Shown: one piece after another, positions 23,002-31,557 of the stretch | Numbering within the stretch: the stretch's first letter is position 1 | How the letters are laid out: every line of letters starts with the position of its first letter | NCBI GenBank assembly: GCA_002382325.1 | Contig: DGAG01000010.1 | Coordinates: 198,675 to 262,674 of the forward strand | Reading direction: 5' to 3' | DNA: 64,000 nucleotides | From: Epsilonproteobacteria bacterium UBA4036 | GTDB taxonomy: Bacteria; Campylobacterota; Campylobacteria; Campylobacterales; Arcobacteraceae | Position numbers and translations under genes: made by a program | The notes under the pieces: generated by a model | The model's input: the letters and a program-made list of their open reading frames with translations, nothing else | The model's database searches: none | What the model was told of the DNA's origin: nothing

Positions 23002-25026
23002 TTAATTTTTTAAAATATCATCCGATGGATTTTTATCATCACTATTTGAAGCAATTGGCTCATTGGTATGTTCATCGATTTCATCGGTATGCAAATCACC
23101 TTCTTCAAAAACAGTTCCCCCGTTTTCTTTGATGATTTCACGAACACGTTTCCCTTCAATAACTTCTATATCCAGAAGCTCTTTGGTCATTTGCTCAATG
23201 GCAGCACTGTGCTCTTTTAATTCATTCATTACGATTTCATACCGTTCATTCAAGGTATTTTTAATATGTTCGTCCAAACCTTTTGCCATATCATCGGAGA
23301 AATCTTTTTGAGTTTGTCCCCCTAGAAATTGATTGCTTCTTTTTTCTAAGACCATCAAGCCAGCAATTTCACTCATCCCATAAATGGTTGCCATGGATTT
23401 AATAATATCCGTTGCTCTGTCTAAGTCATTGCCTGCACCCGTACTGATCTCTCCAATAAAGACTTGCTCTGCAGCTCGTCCTCCTAATAATACATCCACT
23501 TCAGCTATAAGCTCATGTTTTTGCATTAAATATTTGTTCTCTTCTGGAGTATTAAGAGTATATCCAAGGGCAGCAAGTCCTCTTGGCACAATTGAAACTT
23601 TATTAACTTTCTTAGCCCCTTTGGTAATTTCTGCAATTAAGGCATGTCCACTTTCATGGTAAGCAACAATTTTTCTCTCTTTAGGAGAGATTCTTCGTGA
23701 TTTCTTTTCAAGCCCTGCGATTTGTCTTTCAACAGCCTCTTTAAAATCACTTTTTGCCACCTCTTCTTTATTCGCTCGACCTGCTAAAAGTGCTGCTTCA
23801 TTGATAATGTTGGCTAAATCTGCTCCGGCTAGTCCTGCTGTCATTCGAGCGATTTCAACCAAATCAACATCTTTTGCCAATTTGACGTTTTTAATATGGA
23901 CTTTTAAAATCTCAACTCGACCTTCAAAATCGGGTTTATCAACAAGTACTTGTCGGTCAAATCGTCCTGGTCGTAATAAGGCAGGGTCAAGAACTTCTGG
24001 ACGGTTAGTTGCTGCAAGAACAATTACAGGGGCACTTTCAGTTGCAAACCCGTCCATCTCTGCTAAAAGCTGATTAAGCGTTTGTTCTCTTTCATCGTTT
24101 CCACCCATTGGACCACCTGAAGCCCTACTTTTCCCAATCGCATCAATTTCATCAATAAAAATAATAGCCGGTGCTACTTTTTTGGCTTGTTCAAATAAAT
24201 CTCGAACTCTTGAAGCCCCTACACCCACAAACATCTCAATAAATGCGGATCCTGAAACACTTAAAAACTCAACATCGGCCTCACCTGCAACGGCTTTGGC
24301 TAAAAGTGTTTTACCGGTACCCGGAGGGCCTACTAAAAGAACCCCTTTAGGAATTTGAGCCCCCAATTTAATATATCGATCGGGTGATTTTAAAAAGTCA
24401 ACCACTTCTTGGACTTCTTCTTTGGCTTCTTTATTTCCTGCCATATCTTCAAATTTTACATTGGGTTTTTCAGAATTAATCATTTTTTTAGAACTGCCAA
24501 TTCCAAGAAGGCCACCGCCTCCTCCGCCCATGCTTTTTTGCATTCGCCGTGCTAAAAACATCCAAATGGCAAAAAAGATAAAAATGGGTAAAACCCAACC
24601 AAAAAGCATATCTGCCAATAAATTCTCTTCGCTTACGCCTCCATAAGCAATCCCATTTTGTTCCAATTGAGGAATTAAGGTATCATCGGGAATAACTCTT
24701 CGTGCATTGTACGCAATAATTCCAGTGGCTGTCTGTTTTGAAATGGCTTTAACTGTGGTATTTCCAATTCCAACATACTCAATTTGTCCACTGTTGATGA
24801 GTTTTTTAAGTTCAGAGTATGGCACTGTTTTTTGTTGAGTGGTTCCATACGATTGAATTTGACCATTAGTAGGTCCTGTTGTTTCATTTTGAGGAAACAG
24901 TGTTTTAAACACAAAAATTGTTACAATTGAAAAAAGAACAAAAACCAAAAGAGGGTTGTTGTTAAAAAAATTGTTGTTGTTCCCCTCGTTTTTATTGTTC
25001 TGATTATTATCTTTTCTTTTTGCCAT
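23002..25026 (-). CDS. ftsH: ATP-dependent zinc metalloprotease FtsH
   Basis: Membrane-anchored AAA+ protease for quality control of membrane and regulatory proteins. An unusually Asn-rich N-terminus (residues 8-24) precedes helix 1 (25-44), a periplasmic domain and helix 2 (139-159). A Gly-rich linker is followed by Walker A GPPGTGKT (233-240), Walker B IIFIDEIDAIG, SRH NRPEVLDPALLRPGRFDR, and the zinc site HESGH (457-461). The acidic tail is typical in being variable. The length is 674 residues. It lies 12 bases after prmA. Confidence 0.97.
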   Translation of the reverse strand: MAKRKDNNQNNKNEGNNNNFFNNNPLLVFVLFSIVTIFVFKTLFPQNETTGPTNGQIQSYGTTQQKTVPYSELKKLINSGQIEYVGIGNTTVKAISKQTATGIIAYNARRVIPDDTLIPQLEQNGIAYGGVSEENLLADMLFGWVLPIFIFFAIWMFLARRMQKSMGGGGGGLLGIGSSKKMINSEKPNVKFEDMAGNKEAKEEVQEVVDFLKSPDRYIKLGAQIPKGVLLVGPPGTGKTLLAKAVAGEADVEFLSVSGSAFIEMFVGVGASRVRDLFEQAKKVAPAIIFIDEIDAIGKSRASGGPMGGNDEREQTLNQLLAEMDGFATESAPVIVLAATNRPEVLDPALLRPGRFDRQVLVDKPDFEGRVEILKVHIKNVKLAKDVDLVEIARMTAGLAGADLANIINEAALLAGRANKEEVAKSDFKEAVERQIAGLEKKSRRISPKERKIVAYHESGHALIAEITKGAKKVNKVSIVPRGLAALGYTLNTPEENKYLMQKHELIAEVDVLLGGRAAEQVFIGEISTGAGNDLDRATDIIKSMATIYGMSEIAGLMVLEKRSNQFLGGQTQKDFSDDMAKGLDEHIKNTLNERYEIVMNELKEHSAAIEQMTKELLDIEVIEGKRVREIIKENGGTVFEEGDLHTDEIDEHTNEPIASNSDDKNPSDDILKN

Positions 25027-25038
25027 ATATTTAACTCC

Positions 25039-25845
25039 TTAAATGGTGTAAACCAAAGTTACCCATTCATTTTTTTGAATAACTTCTATTTGTTTTAAAT
25101 CTTTATACTTATTTTCAACTTTTGACAAATGTTTATCTAAAATTCCTGAAAGAATGAGTATACCATTTTCTTTCATACATTTTTTTAAATCACTTGCAAT
25201 CATTGCTAAAATATCAGCAACAATATTAGCAACCACAATATCATATTTTTTTGTTGTTTTTGAAATTGAACCAACCCACGCCTCATCATAAAAGGTTTCA
25301 TTGATGTTAAAATTCTCTTTTGCATCTTTGATAGCATTTTCATCGGTATCGCAAATATCAACTTGTGCGCCTAATTTTGAAGCTGCAATTGCTAAAATCC
25401 CACTGCCACACCCCACATCAACCAAGGTTTGACCCGATTGAACATATTTATCCAATGCAATTAAACAATTGCTGGTGGTTTCATGATGCCCAGAACCAAA
25501 CGATAAAGAGGGGTCAATAAAAATATTCACTAACTCTTCTTTGGGCTCTTTCCATGTGGGTAAAATATAAAAAACCCCCACTTGAACCGCATCAATGCTT
25601 TGTTTGTATTTATTAACCCAATCTTCATTTTTAAGTTGTTGCAGTTTTGTTTCACACTCTGCATTTAACTGCTTTGCAAACGTTTTAATGCCAAATTCAA
25701 TATCGCTTAAATCATCTTCACTTCTTAAAATCAGTATACCATCATCTTCTTCAATGGCTTCATTGGTCAATGATGTAATTAAATCTAAAAAAATATCGTA
25801 TTGGATTTTGGGTTTAACTCTTAATTCATAATAAAATTCTAACAA
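25039..25845 (-). CDS. prmA: Ribosomal protein L11 methyltransferase
   Basis: SAM-dependent enzyme that trimethylates ribosomal protein L11. The Rossmann domain has the SAM motif DVGCGSGILAIAASKLGA and the catalytic-loop VVANIVADIL. The substrate-recognition N-terminal domain is divergent, as in other Campylobacterota, and the total is 268 residues. The preceding block SFGSGHHETT matches the family GTGxHxTT motif with S for T. It is followed closely by ftsH. Confidence 0.9.
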   Translation of the reverse strand: MLEFYYELRVKPKIQYDIFLDLITSLTNEAIEEDDGILILRSEDDLSDIEFGIKTFAKQLNAECETKLQQLKNEDWVNKYKQSIDAVQVGVFYILPTWKEPKEELVNIFIDPSLSFGSGHHETTSNCLIALDKYVQSGQTLVDVGCGSGILAIAASKLGAQVDICDTDENAIKDAKENFNINETFYDEAWVGSISKTTKKYDIVVANIVADILAMIASDLKKCMKENGILILSGILDKHLSKVENKYKDLKQIEVIQKNEWVTLVYTI

Positions 25846-25891
25846 TCATTCTTTCCTTTTTTAAAAGTCAATCATTTTATCCAATAGTTGT

Positions 25892-26827
25892 TTAAAAAAA
25901 ACTCTCACACATATCTCTCATAATATGCACATCGCTGATTCGATTGATAATCTCTCGAAACTCAGTTGCCCCTGTATAGCCTTTGGAGTAGGAGTGCAAC
26001 AGTTTTCGAAACATAATTGCCCCATACTCACCATGAAATTTCAGCATCGCGTCATAGTGTTTTAAAATAATCTCTTTTTTTAATTCATTTGAAATGGCAT
26101 CATCTTCTAAGTGGTGCTTAATTTGATAAAAAACCCAAGGTTTTCCAATGGCACCTCGCCCAATCATGACTCCATCGGCTTTGGTATATTCCAATACCTC
26201 TTGAGCTTTTTTATAATCTTTAATATCGCCATTGGCAATAACAGGGATATTGACACTCTCTTTCATTATTTTAATGGCATCATAATCCACAGGAGCTTTG
26301 TATGCACCGGCTCGGGTTCGTCCATGTACAGACATAAAATCAACGCCACACGCTTCAACAGCTTTTGCAATATCTACAGGAATTTTTTCATTGACACCAA
26401 TTCTCACTTTAGCACTGGTGTACTCTTTTTTTGAGTATTGTTTAATTGTACTTAATATGCTTTCAAGTTTTTTCAAATCTCCTAAAAGATTTGAGCCACT
26501 GCCATGATTGAACACTTTAGGAGCAGGACAGCCACAATTTAAATCGATGCCATCAATGCCATCAATGTCATTTAAAATTTCAACCGCATCACGTATAAGC
26601 TCAGGTTTGTTGCCCGAAATTTGAATAAAATAGGGATCTTCATTGTCACTTTTCTCAAGCATCTTAAACGTTTTTTTAGAGTTATAGACCAATGCGTTAG
26701 AGGAGATCATTTCAGAAATAGTTAAATCAGCCCCAAACTGCTTAACAACACTTCTAAAGGGTAAATCGGTATATCCAGCAAGGGGAGCCAACACCACTAG
26801 GGGTTGGCTAAAATCAAGTTTTTTCAT
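25892..26827 (-). CDS. dusB: tRNA-dihydrouridine synthase
   Basis: FMN-dependent TIM-barrel enzyme reducing uridines in tRNA D-loops. Motifs are LAPLAGYTDLPFR, DLNCGCPAPKV with the catalytic cysteine, SVHGRTRAGAY and VIANGDIKDYKKA. VMIGRGAIGKPW binds the FMN phosphate. The length is 311 residues. The stop of the upstream membrane-protein gene lies 2 bases ahead, so they form one unit. Position next to dksA and rlmH matches the conserved order in Campylobacter. The DusB assignment over DusA/C is by domain pattern. Confidence 0.9.
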   Translation of the reverse strand: MKKLDFSQPLVVLAPLAGYTDLPFRSVVKQFGADLTISEMISSNALVYNSKKTFKMLEKSDNEDPYFIQISGNKPELIRDAVEILNDIDGIDGIDLNCGCPAPKVFNHGSGSNLLGDLKKLESILSTIKQYSKKEYTSAKVRIGVNEKIPVDIAKAVEACGVDFMSVHGRTRAGAYKAPVDYDAIKIMKESVNIPVIANGDIKDYKKAQEVLEYTKADGVMIGRGAIGKPWVFYQIKHHLEDDAISNELKKEIILKHYDAMLKFHGEYGAIMFRKLLHSYSKGYTGATEFREIINRISDVHIMRDMCESFF

Positions 26828-26829
26828 GG

Positions 26830-27843
26830 TTATTTATAGTAGCAAATTGAGTCAAGTGTGTATTGTTTTCCAGAATCTTTTAATTCAAGTAAGGCTTTAA
26901 AAGCAGTTAATTCATCTGAAGAGGTACTGCTAAAAATATCTCTGATTTTATCTATCATTTCATACTCAAATAAAATGTAAACATACGCATCCAAAGCGGC
27001 TTCATTGGCGTTAGACAACTCTTCAAATAATCCTATGATTTCATCGGGAGTTAAACTTGTTTTATAAAGTTTTGCGATTTCCAAAAACTCTTGTTTGTTC
27101 AATTCAGTTTGTTTGATGTACTTAATCAACTCTTCTGAACTGAGTGAAAACTCTGCTTGAGCTGAATCTTTTTTGAAAAGCTCTTGAATCATTGATTTGC
27201 TCAATTTTAGATTGGGTAAGATTTTTTTCAAGGTGGTCATTGATTTATCATTTAAGACCTTCGTAAAGGCTGCTTCAATCTCTTTTTGTGTATAATTGGC
27301 TGATTTTTTTAACACTTCAATCGCCCAATCGGCTTGTTCATTAATTTTATTGATATTATTAGCAATCGCAATTTCATTGTTGGCATTAAGCTTATAATTC
27401 AATGAAACAAATTTTTGATTTTTTATCTCAATTAAACTTTTTGCTAAATCATTAATTTCACTGTTTTTTGATGTAAAATCATCCGAACTAATTTGAACAT
27501 CCACTTGTGAAAGAATCTCACCTAATTCTTGAAATATCGGGTTTTTAAATTTAATTGTTTCATCTTTTTTCAATAACTTATTTTTTATCAGCTTAATCAT
27601 ATTGCTTTCATCTTTATTCAATGATGATGTGACCATATATCCTTTTAGCCCATAAAAAATCATATGAAAGACAGATGCTACAAATAACACCAATAAAGGT
27701 AAAATCACCCACAATGCCACTGGCAACAATAACGTGGTATCAAACAGTGTAATTTGATAATCCGTTTGCGCAATGCTAAAAACATAAGCAGCAACTGCAG
27801 CTATAAAAATAACCGATGCAACAATGTATTTTTTTAATCCCAT
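26830..27843 (-). CDS. Conserved membrane protein of unknown function
   Basis: Not assigned to a family. The 337-residue protein has two N-terminal membrane helices (about 6-25 and 38-66) with a short periplasmic hairpin between them. A helical cytosolic part of ~270 residues follows, rich in Lys, Glu and Leu, with no enzymatic motif I can see. A hypothetical protein occupies the same place between dksA and dusB in Campylobacter, by memory, so it is probably a phylum-specific gene. The start ATG follows an AAGGAA site. Genes on both sides are closely spaced. Confidence 0.75.
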   Translation of the reverse strand: MGLKKYIVASVIFIAAVAAYVFSIAQTDYQITLFDTTLLLPVALWVILPLLVLFVASVFHMIFYGLKGYMVTSSLNKDESNMIKLIKNKLLKKDETIKFKNPIFQELGEILSQVDVQISSDDFTSKNSEINDLAKSLIEIKNQKFVSLNYKLNANNEIAIANNINKINEQADWAIEVLKKSANYTQKEIEAAFTKVLNDKSMTTLKKILPNLKLSKSMIQELFKKDSAQAEFSLSSEELIKYIKQTELNKQEFLEIAKLYKTSLTPDEIIGLFEELSNANEAALDAYVYILFEYEMIDKIRDIFSSTSSDELTAFKALLELKDSGKQYTLDSICYYK

Positions 27844-27861
27844 AATATTTTCCTTATATTT

Positions 27862-28215
27862 CTACTGTTCAACCTCATAAATTTCTCTACACGGTGTACA
27901 GAACTTTGCAAATGGTTTTGCACGTAATCTTCCTAATGCAATGGTTTCATCGCACATTTCACAAATCCCATACGTTCCATTGTTGATTCTTTTTAGAGCA
28001 TCATCAATCTCATTTAACTCTTTAAGTTGTTGATTGGCAATAATGCCTTCTTTAAAACTGTCGCTGCTGATTTCAGCATAATCAACATCATCGTTGCATT
28101 CAGAATTTTTCAAACTATCAATGCTATTTCTACTCTCTTGAATATTTTTGGTAATGAGTTCTTTTCGTTTTTCAAGAATCTCTTTAAGCTCTTCAATTTG
28201 TTTTCTATTTGCCAA
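27862..28215 (-). CDS. dksA: DksA/TraR-family zinc-finger regulator
   Basis: RNA-polymerase secondary-channel protein of the stringent response type. The 117 residues comprise a coiled coil (residues 2-60) and a C4 zinc finger, CEMC (about 88-91) and CTPC (about 109-112), in GTYGICEMCDE and FCTPCREIYE. The start is TTG at 28215, set by the GAGG site ten bases upstream and by the family N-terminus; a longer frame has no support. It is a short DksA like that of Campylobacter. It lies between rlmH and a membrane-protein gene. Confidence 0.88.
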   Translation of the reverse strand: MANRKQIEELKEILEKRKELITKNIQESRNSIDSLKNSECNDDVDYAEISSDSFKEGIIANQQLKELNEIDDALKRINNGTYGICEMCDETIALGRLRAKPFAKFCTPCREIYEVEQ

Positions 28216-28267
28216 AATAAACCTCTTTTTAAAATTTTGTTGTGGATTATACAGAAATTTTAATAAA

Positions 28268-28726
28268 TTATTTATGATACGGATGGTTATTAAGTATACA
28301 CAACGCTCTAAAGAGCTGTTCTTGAAGTACAAGATTAGCGATTTTATGAGCCATTGTCAAGTCACTTAGTGTTACAATAGTATTACATTTTTTTAAAAAA
28401 TCACGTTCAAAGCCAAAGGCTCCACCAATAAAAAAATTGATATTGGGTTGATTTTCCAGTAATTTTACAAAACCAAAACTGTCCACTTTTTTGCCCAAAA
28501 CATCTAACGCTATATTATACCCATTCATTAACGGTTCATACACTTCACTGTAAGATTGTTGAGCCTCTTTTTCCCCTATCATTTGAGCTTTGGCTATTTT
28601 TTTATTAAAAAGATTAAACGATTCGACTTTGGCATATTTAGAGGACATTTTCATAAACTCTTTGGCAATTTTATCAAACTCGTCGTTACTTGTTTTTGCA
28701 ATGGCATAAATGTTAATTTTAGTCAT
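28268..28726 (-). CDS. rlmH: 23S rRNA (pseudouridine1915-N3)-methyltransferase RlmH
   Basis: SPOUT-class methyltransferase acting on helix 69 of 23S rRNA. The C-terminal knot shows FFIGGAFGF, SLSDLTMAHKIA-like LSDLTMAHKIA and EQLFRALCILNNHPYHK, which is almost invariant in the family. I use the ATG at 28726 (152 residues); a start four codons earlier is unneeded. It overlaps the end of the ThiE-like gene by 8 bases. Confidence 0.94.
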   Translation of the reverse strand: MTKINIYAIAKTSNDEFDKIAKEFMKMSSKYAKVESFNLFNKKIAKAQMIGEKEAQQSYSEVYEPLMNGYNIALDVLGKKVDSFGFVKLLENQPNINFFIGGAFGFERDFLKKCNTIVTLSDLTMAHKIANLVLQEQLFRALCILNNHPYHK

Positions 28727-29345
28727 GGTACAAATCACTGCTTACTACATTAAACGCAATATTAGGAATATGGTCATCAATTTTAACTCCCCCAATAGCA
28801 CACACAGGGTGTTGGGAGATTTTTGCCAAATAGCTGATTTTATCGCCTAAAACAGTAGAAACCTCTTTTGTTGATGTATTTTTATACGCCCCCAATCCAA
28901 TATAATCCAAATCCCACTCATTGGCTTTTAGAATCTCAATTTCATTGTGCGTTGAAACACCAAAAAGTTTATTGGGATATTTTTTTCTTAACATTTTAAA
29001 AAGCAATTTTGGGTCTTGTACTTTAATATTTTCCTTTAAAATTCTTACCATATCTTCTTGCCCCAAATGTAAACCATCGGCTGTTTCAAGAAGTTCAATT
29101 GCATCATTGATAATAACAGGAATTTCAACTAAACTTTGCAATAGGGTCAAATGTTTTTTTTGAATTTCAGGTGAATTGTGCTTATCTCTGTATTGCAGAA
29201 TTTTCACATTGTGACTTTTAACCATTATCACAAATTCTTCGAGAGAAATCTTTTTTTTGACCAATGTTTCATAATCACACAAAGCATATAAAGGAGTCTT
29301 TGTACTTTCTTGACAAAGAACTCCTTGAAGGTAGTTTGCCGTCAT
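28719..29345 (-). CDS. ThiE-like (thiamine phosphate synthase family) protein
   Basis: TIM-barrel protein of the ThiE/TenI family. It keeps ILQYRDK, INDAIELL, ADGLHLGQEDM and the phosphate-binding CAIGGV. The loop normally reading GPxFxTxTK is altered to GLGAYKNTSTK, and the C-terminal helix is short. It may be a true thiamine phosphate synthase or a TenI-like relative. At 208 residues it has normal size. It starts at TAATG overlapping accD and ends inside rlmH, so it belongs to that operon. No other thiamine genes are near. Confidence 0.75.
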   Translation of the reverse strand: MTANYLQGVLCQESTKTPLYALCDYETLVKKKISLEEFVIMVKSHNVKILQYRDKHNSPEIQKKHLTLLQSLVEIPVIINDAIELLETADGLHLGQEDMVRILKENIKVQDPKLLFKMLRKKYPNKLFGVSTHNEIEILKANEWDLDYIGLGAYKNTSTKEVSTVLGDKISYLAKISQHPVCAIGGVKIDDHIPNIAFNVVSSDLYHD

Positions 29346-30211
29346 TAACTGGCGATATTCTTTTGTGATAAAAGTATCAATAAATCAGAAATGGTTTTTT
29401 TCATATCTTTTCTGTTTACTACCATGTCAATAGAGCCATGTTCCAATAAAAACTCTGCTCGTTGGAACCCTTCGGGTAAATCAGCCCCAATCGTTTGTTT
29501 AATCACTCTTTGACCTGCAAATCCTACTAAAGCCCCAGGTTCTGCCATAATAATATCTCCCAATAAAGCAAAAGAGGCAGAAACTCCTCCCATGGTTGGA
29601 TCCGTTAAAACAGAAATATAAGGAAGACCTGCTGCGTCGAGTTTTTTAAGTGCCGCAGATGTTTTTGCCATTTGCATTAAAGCAAAAGTACTTTCTTGCA
29701 TTCTTGCCCCTCCAGAAGCAGAGATAATCACCACACCCTGCTTTTTCTCAATGGCTCGATCAATGGCACGTACAATTTTCTCACCCTCAACGCTCCCTAA
29801 ACTTCCTCCCATAAAAGAGAAGTCAAAAATGGCAATTTGAGCAGAAACTCCATTGATTTTACACTCACCACTGACCACAGAAGAGCTTCGATTGGTTTTA
29901 CTTAATGCTTCATCCAATCTTTTTTTATACGATTTTTTATCCACAAATTTCAAAGGATCCGTTGGTTTTAATGTCGAATCGTATTCAACAAAACTTCCTT
30001 CATCACACAGAATTTCAATTCTTCTTTGTGCGCCAATTCTCATATGAAAATTGCATTTAGGACAAATATTATTTTGATTCTCCACCTCTTTAAAAAACAT
30101 CAAAGCATTACACTCTGGGCATTTTACCCAGTGGCTTGGAGCATCTTTGGTTGTGGGTCTCTCTTTTTTTGTTTCAAATTTAATTTTCTTAAATAGATTT
30201 TTTAAATCCAT
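29345..30211 (-). CDS. accD: Acetyl-CoA carboxylase carboxyltransferase beta subunit
   Basis: Catalyses transfer of CO2 from biotin to acetyl-CoA with AccA, for fatty-acid synthesis. An N-terminal C4 zinc ribbon (CPECNAL and CPKCNFH, about residues 31-57) precedes the crotonase-like domain with SASGGARMQE, LTDPTMGGVSASFA and ALVGFAGQRVIKQT. The length of 288 residues is standard. It lies 18 bases after metK and overlaps the ThiE-like gene by one base. Confidence 0.96.
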   Translation of the reverse strand: MDLKNLFKKIKFETKKERPTTKDAPSHWVKCPECNALMFFKEVENQNNICPKCNFHMRIGAQRRIEILCDEGSFVEYDSTLKPTDPLKFVDKKSYKKRLDEALSKTNRSSSVVSGECKINGVSAQIAIFDFSFMGGSLGSVEGEKIVRAIDRAIEKKQGVVIISASGGARMQESTFALMQMAKTSAALKKLDAAGLPYISVLTDPTMGGVSASFALLGDIIMAEPGALVGFAGQRVIKQTIGADLPEGFQRAEFLLEHGSIDMVVNRKDMKKTISDLLILLSQKNIAS

Positions 30212-30229
30212 ACTGAATCCTTATTCTGT

Positions 30230-31441
30230 TTATTTTAGTGCTTCGAATTTATCCAATTCATCAAGTTTTTCCCAAGGGTAATCGCTTTGTCCCACTTGTC
30301 CTCGACTGGCAACATCGGCATAAAGGAAAGTATCGGCACTTGGTTTATCCAAGTTGAATTTTTTTGTAATCCATCGTGGCGTTAAACTGAAAGTTTTGCT
30401 CACAAACTCTGATAATTCATCGTCATTTTTAATGGTATACGTTCCACACGTATCGACACACACCGATGTTGGTCGAGCAACTCCAATGGCATATGAGATT
30501 TGTACGTTACATTTTTTTGCCAATCCTGCAGCAACAATGTGTTTTGCAATCCAACGTGCCGCATACAATCCACTTCGGTCCACTTTCGTATAATCTTTAG
30601 AACTTTGAGCTCCTCCACCAATAGGTGCATATCCACCAAATGAATCAACAATCAGTTTTCGCCCCGTTAATCCACTGTCGTGCAACGATGAGTGATTGAC
30701 ATATCGTCCTGTTGGATTGATATGAATAATCGTTGTTTTTGGGTCATACAAATGTGTAGGAAGTCCCGTATCATCAATGAGTCCTTGAATTAAACTTCTG
30801 ACTTCTTTAATGTCCATACCTTCTGTACTTGGCGCACTTACGACAATGGTATGAATCTTTTGTGGGTTACAATTTTCAAAATTCTCTTTTGTTCCATAGT
30901 CAATCGTAACTTGTGTTTTAATATCCACTCCGAGTTTATGGTTATGAGCTAAAGCATAGTGATACACTTTATCGCATAACATTCGAGCGTATGTGATGGC
31001 TGCTGGCATATAATCAGCTGTTTCACTTGAAGCAAAACCAAACATAATTCCTTGGTCACCTGCTCCTATTTCTCCGTCTTCTTGATCAACACCTTGATTA
31101 ATATCAGGGCTTTGTTGATTTAACAATACTTGAACTTTAACATCATCTGGGTGTAAGCATTGTTCTTTTGTAAACGCACTCTTCCCATCATATCCAATTT
31201 TTGCCAATGCATCTTTTACAATTTTTTCATAATCTTTGGTACTTAAATTTGCATTGGATTTTACTTCTCCACCAATAACCACATGTTTTCCAGCAACAAA
31301 TACTTCCGAAGCAACTCGTGAGTTACTGTCTTCAATAATCAATCTGTCAACAATACTGTCTGCGATAATATCCGCACATTTGTCAGGGTGTCCTGGGCTT
31401 ACGACTTCTGAAGTAAATAAATACTCTTTTTTGTTTTCCAT
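30230..31441 (-). CDS. metK: S-adenosylmethionine synthetase
   Basis: Makes SAM from methionine and ATP. The 403-codon protein shows the methionine-loop SEVVSPGHPDKCAD, GAGDQGIMFGFA, the ATP P-loop GGAQSSKD and DSFGGYAPIGG. I start it at the ATG at 31441, which has GAGG nine bases upstream and a normal family N-terminus. The frame continues 13 codons to another ATG at 31480 with no ribosome site. Those extra codons partly repeat the first ones (ATGGAAAACAAAAA twice), apparently a small local duplication. accD follows. Confidence 0.95.
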   Translation of the reverse strand: MENKKEYLFTSEVVSPGHPDKCADIIADSIVDRLIIEDSNSRVASEVFVAGKHVVIGGEVKSNANLSTKDYEKIVKDALAKIGYDGKSAFTKEQCLHPDDVKVQVLLNQQSPDINQGVDQEDGEIGAGDQGIMFGFASSETADYMPAAITYARMLCDKVYHYALAHNHKLGVDIKTQVTIDYGTKENFENCNPQKIHTIVVSAPSTEGMDIKEVRSLIQGLIDDTGLPTHLYDPKTTIIHINPTGRYVNHSSLHDSGLTGRKLIVDSFGGYAPIGGGAQSSKDYTKVDRSGLYAARWIAKHIVAAGLAKKCNVQISYAIGVARPTSVCVDTCGTYTIKNDDELSEFVSKTFSLTPRWITKKFNLDKPSADTFLYADVASRGQVGQSDYPWEKLDELDKFEALK

Positions 31442-31540
31442 CTTTGTTTTCCTCGTAGGTTTTCCATTTTTGTTTTCCATTATTTTTAATTACATTTTGT
31501 TTGTTGCGTCAAAAAAATAACAAATTCACAATAATATTAA

Positions 31541-31557
31541 AATAGCTTAAGGCTATT
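31541..31557 (-). terminator. Weak terminator overlapping the glmS stop
   Basis: AATAGC and GCTATT pair around a five-base loop. On the minus strand the stem begins in the last glmS codons and TTAATATTATT follows. The stem is short. Confidence 0.4.
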
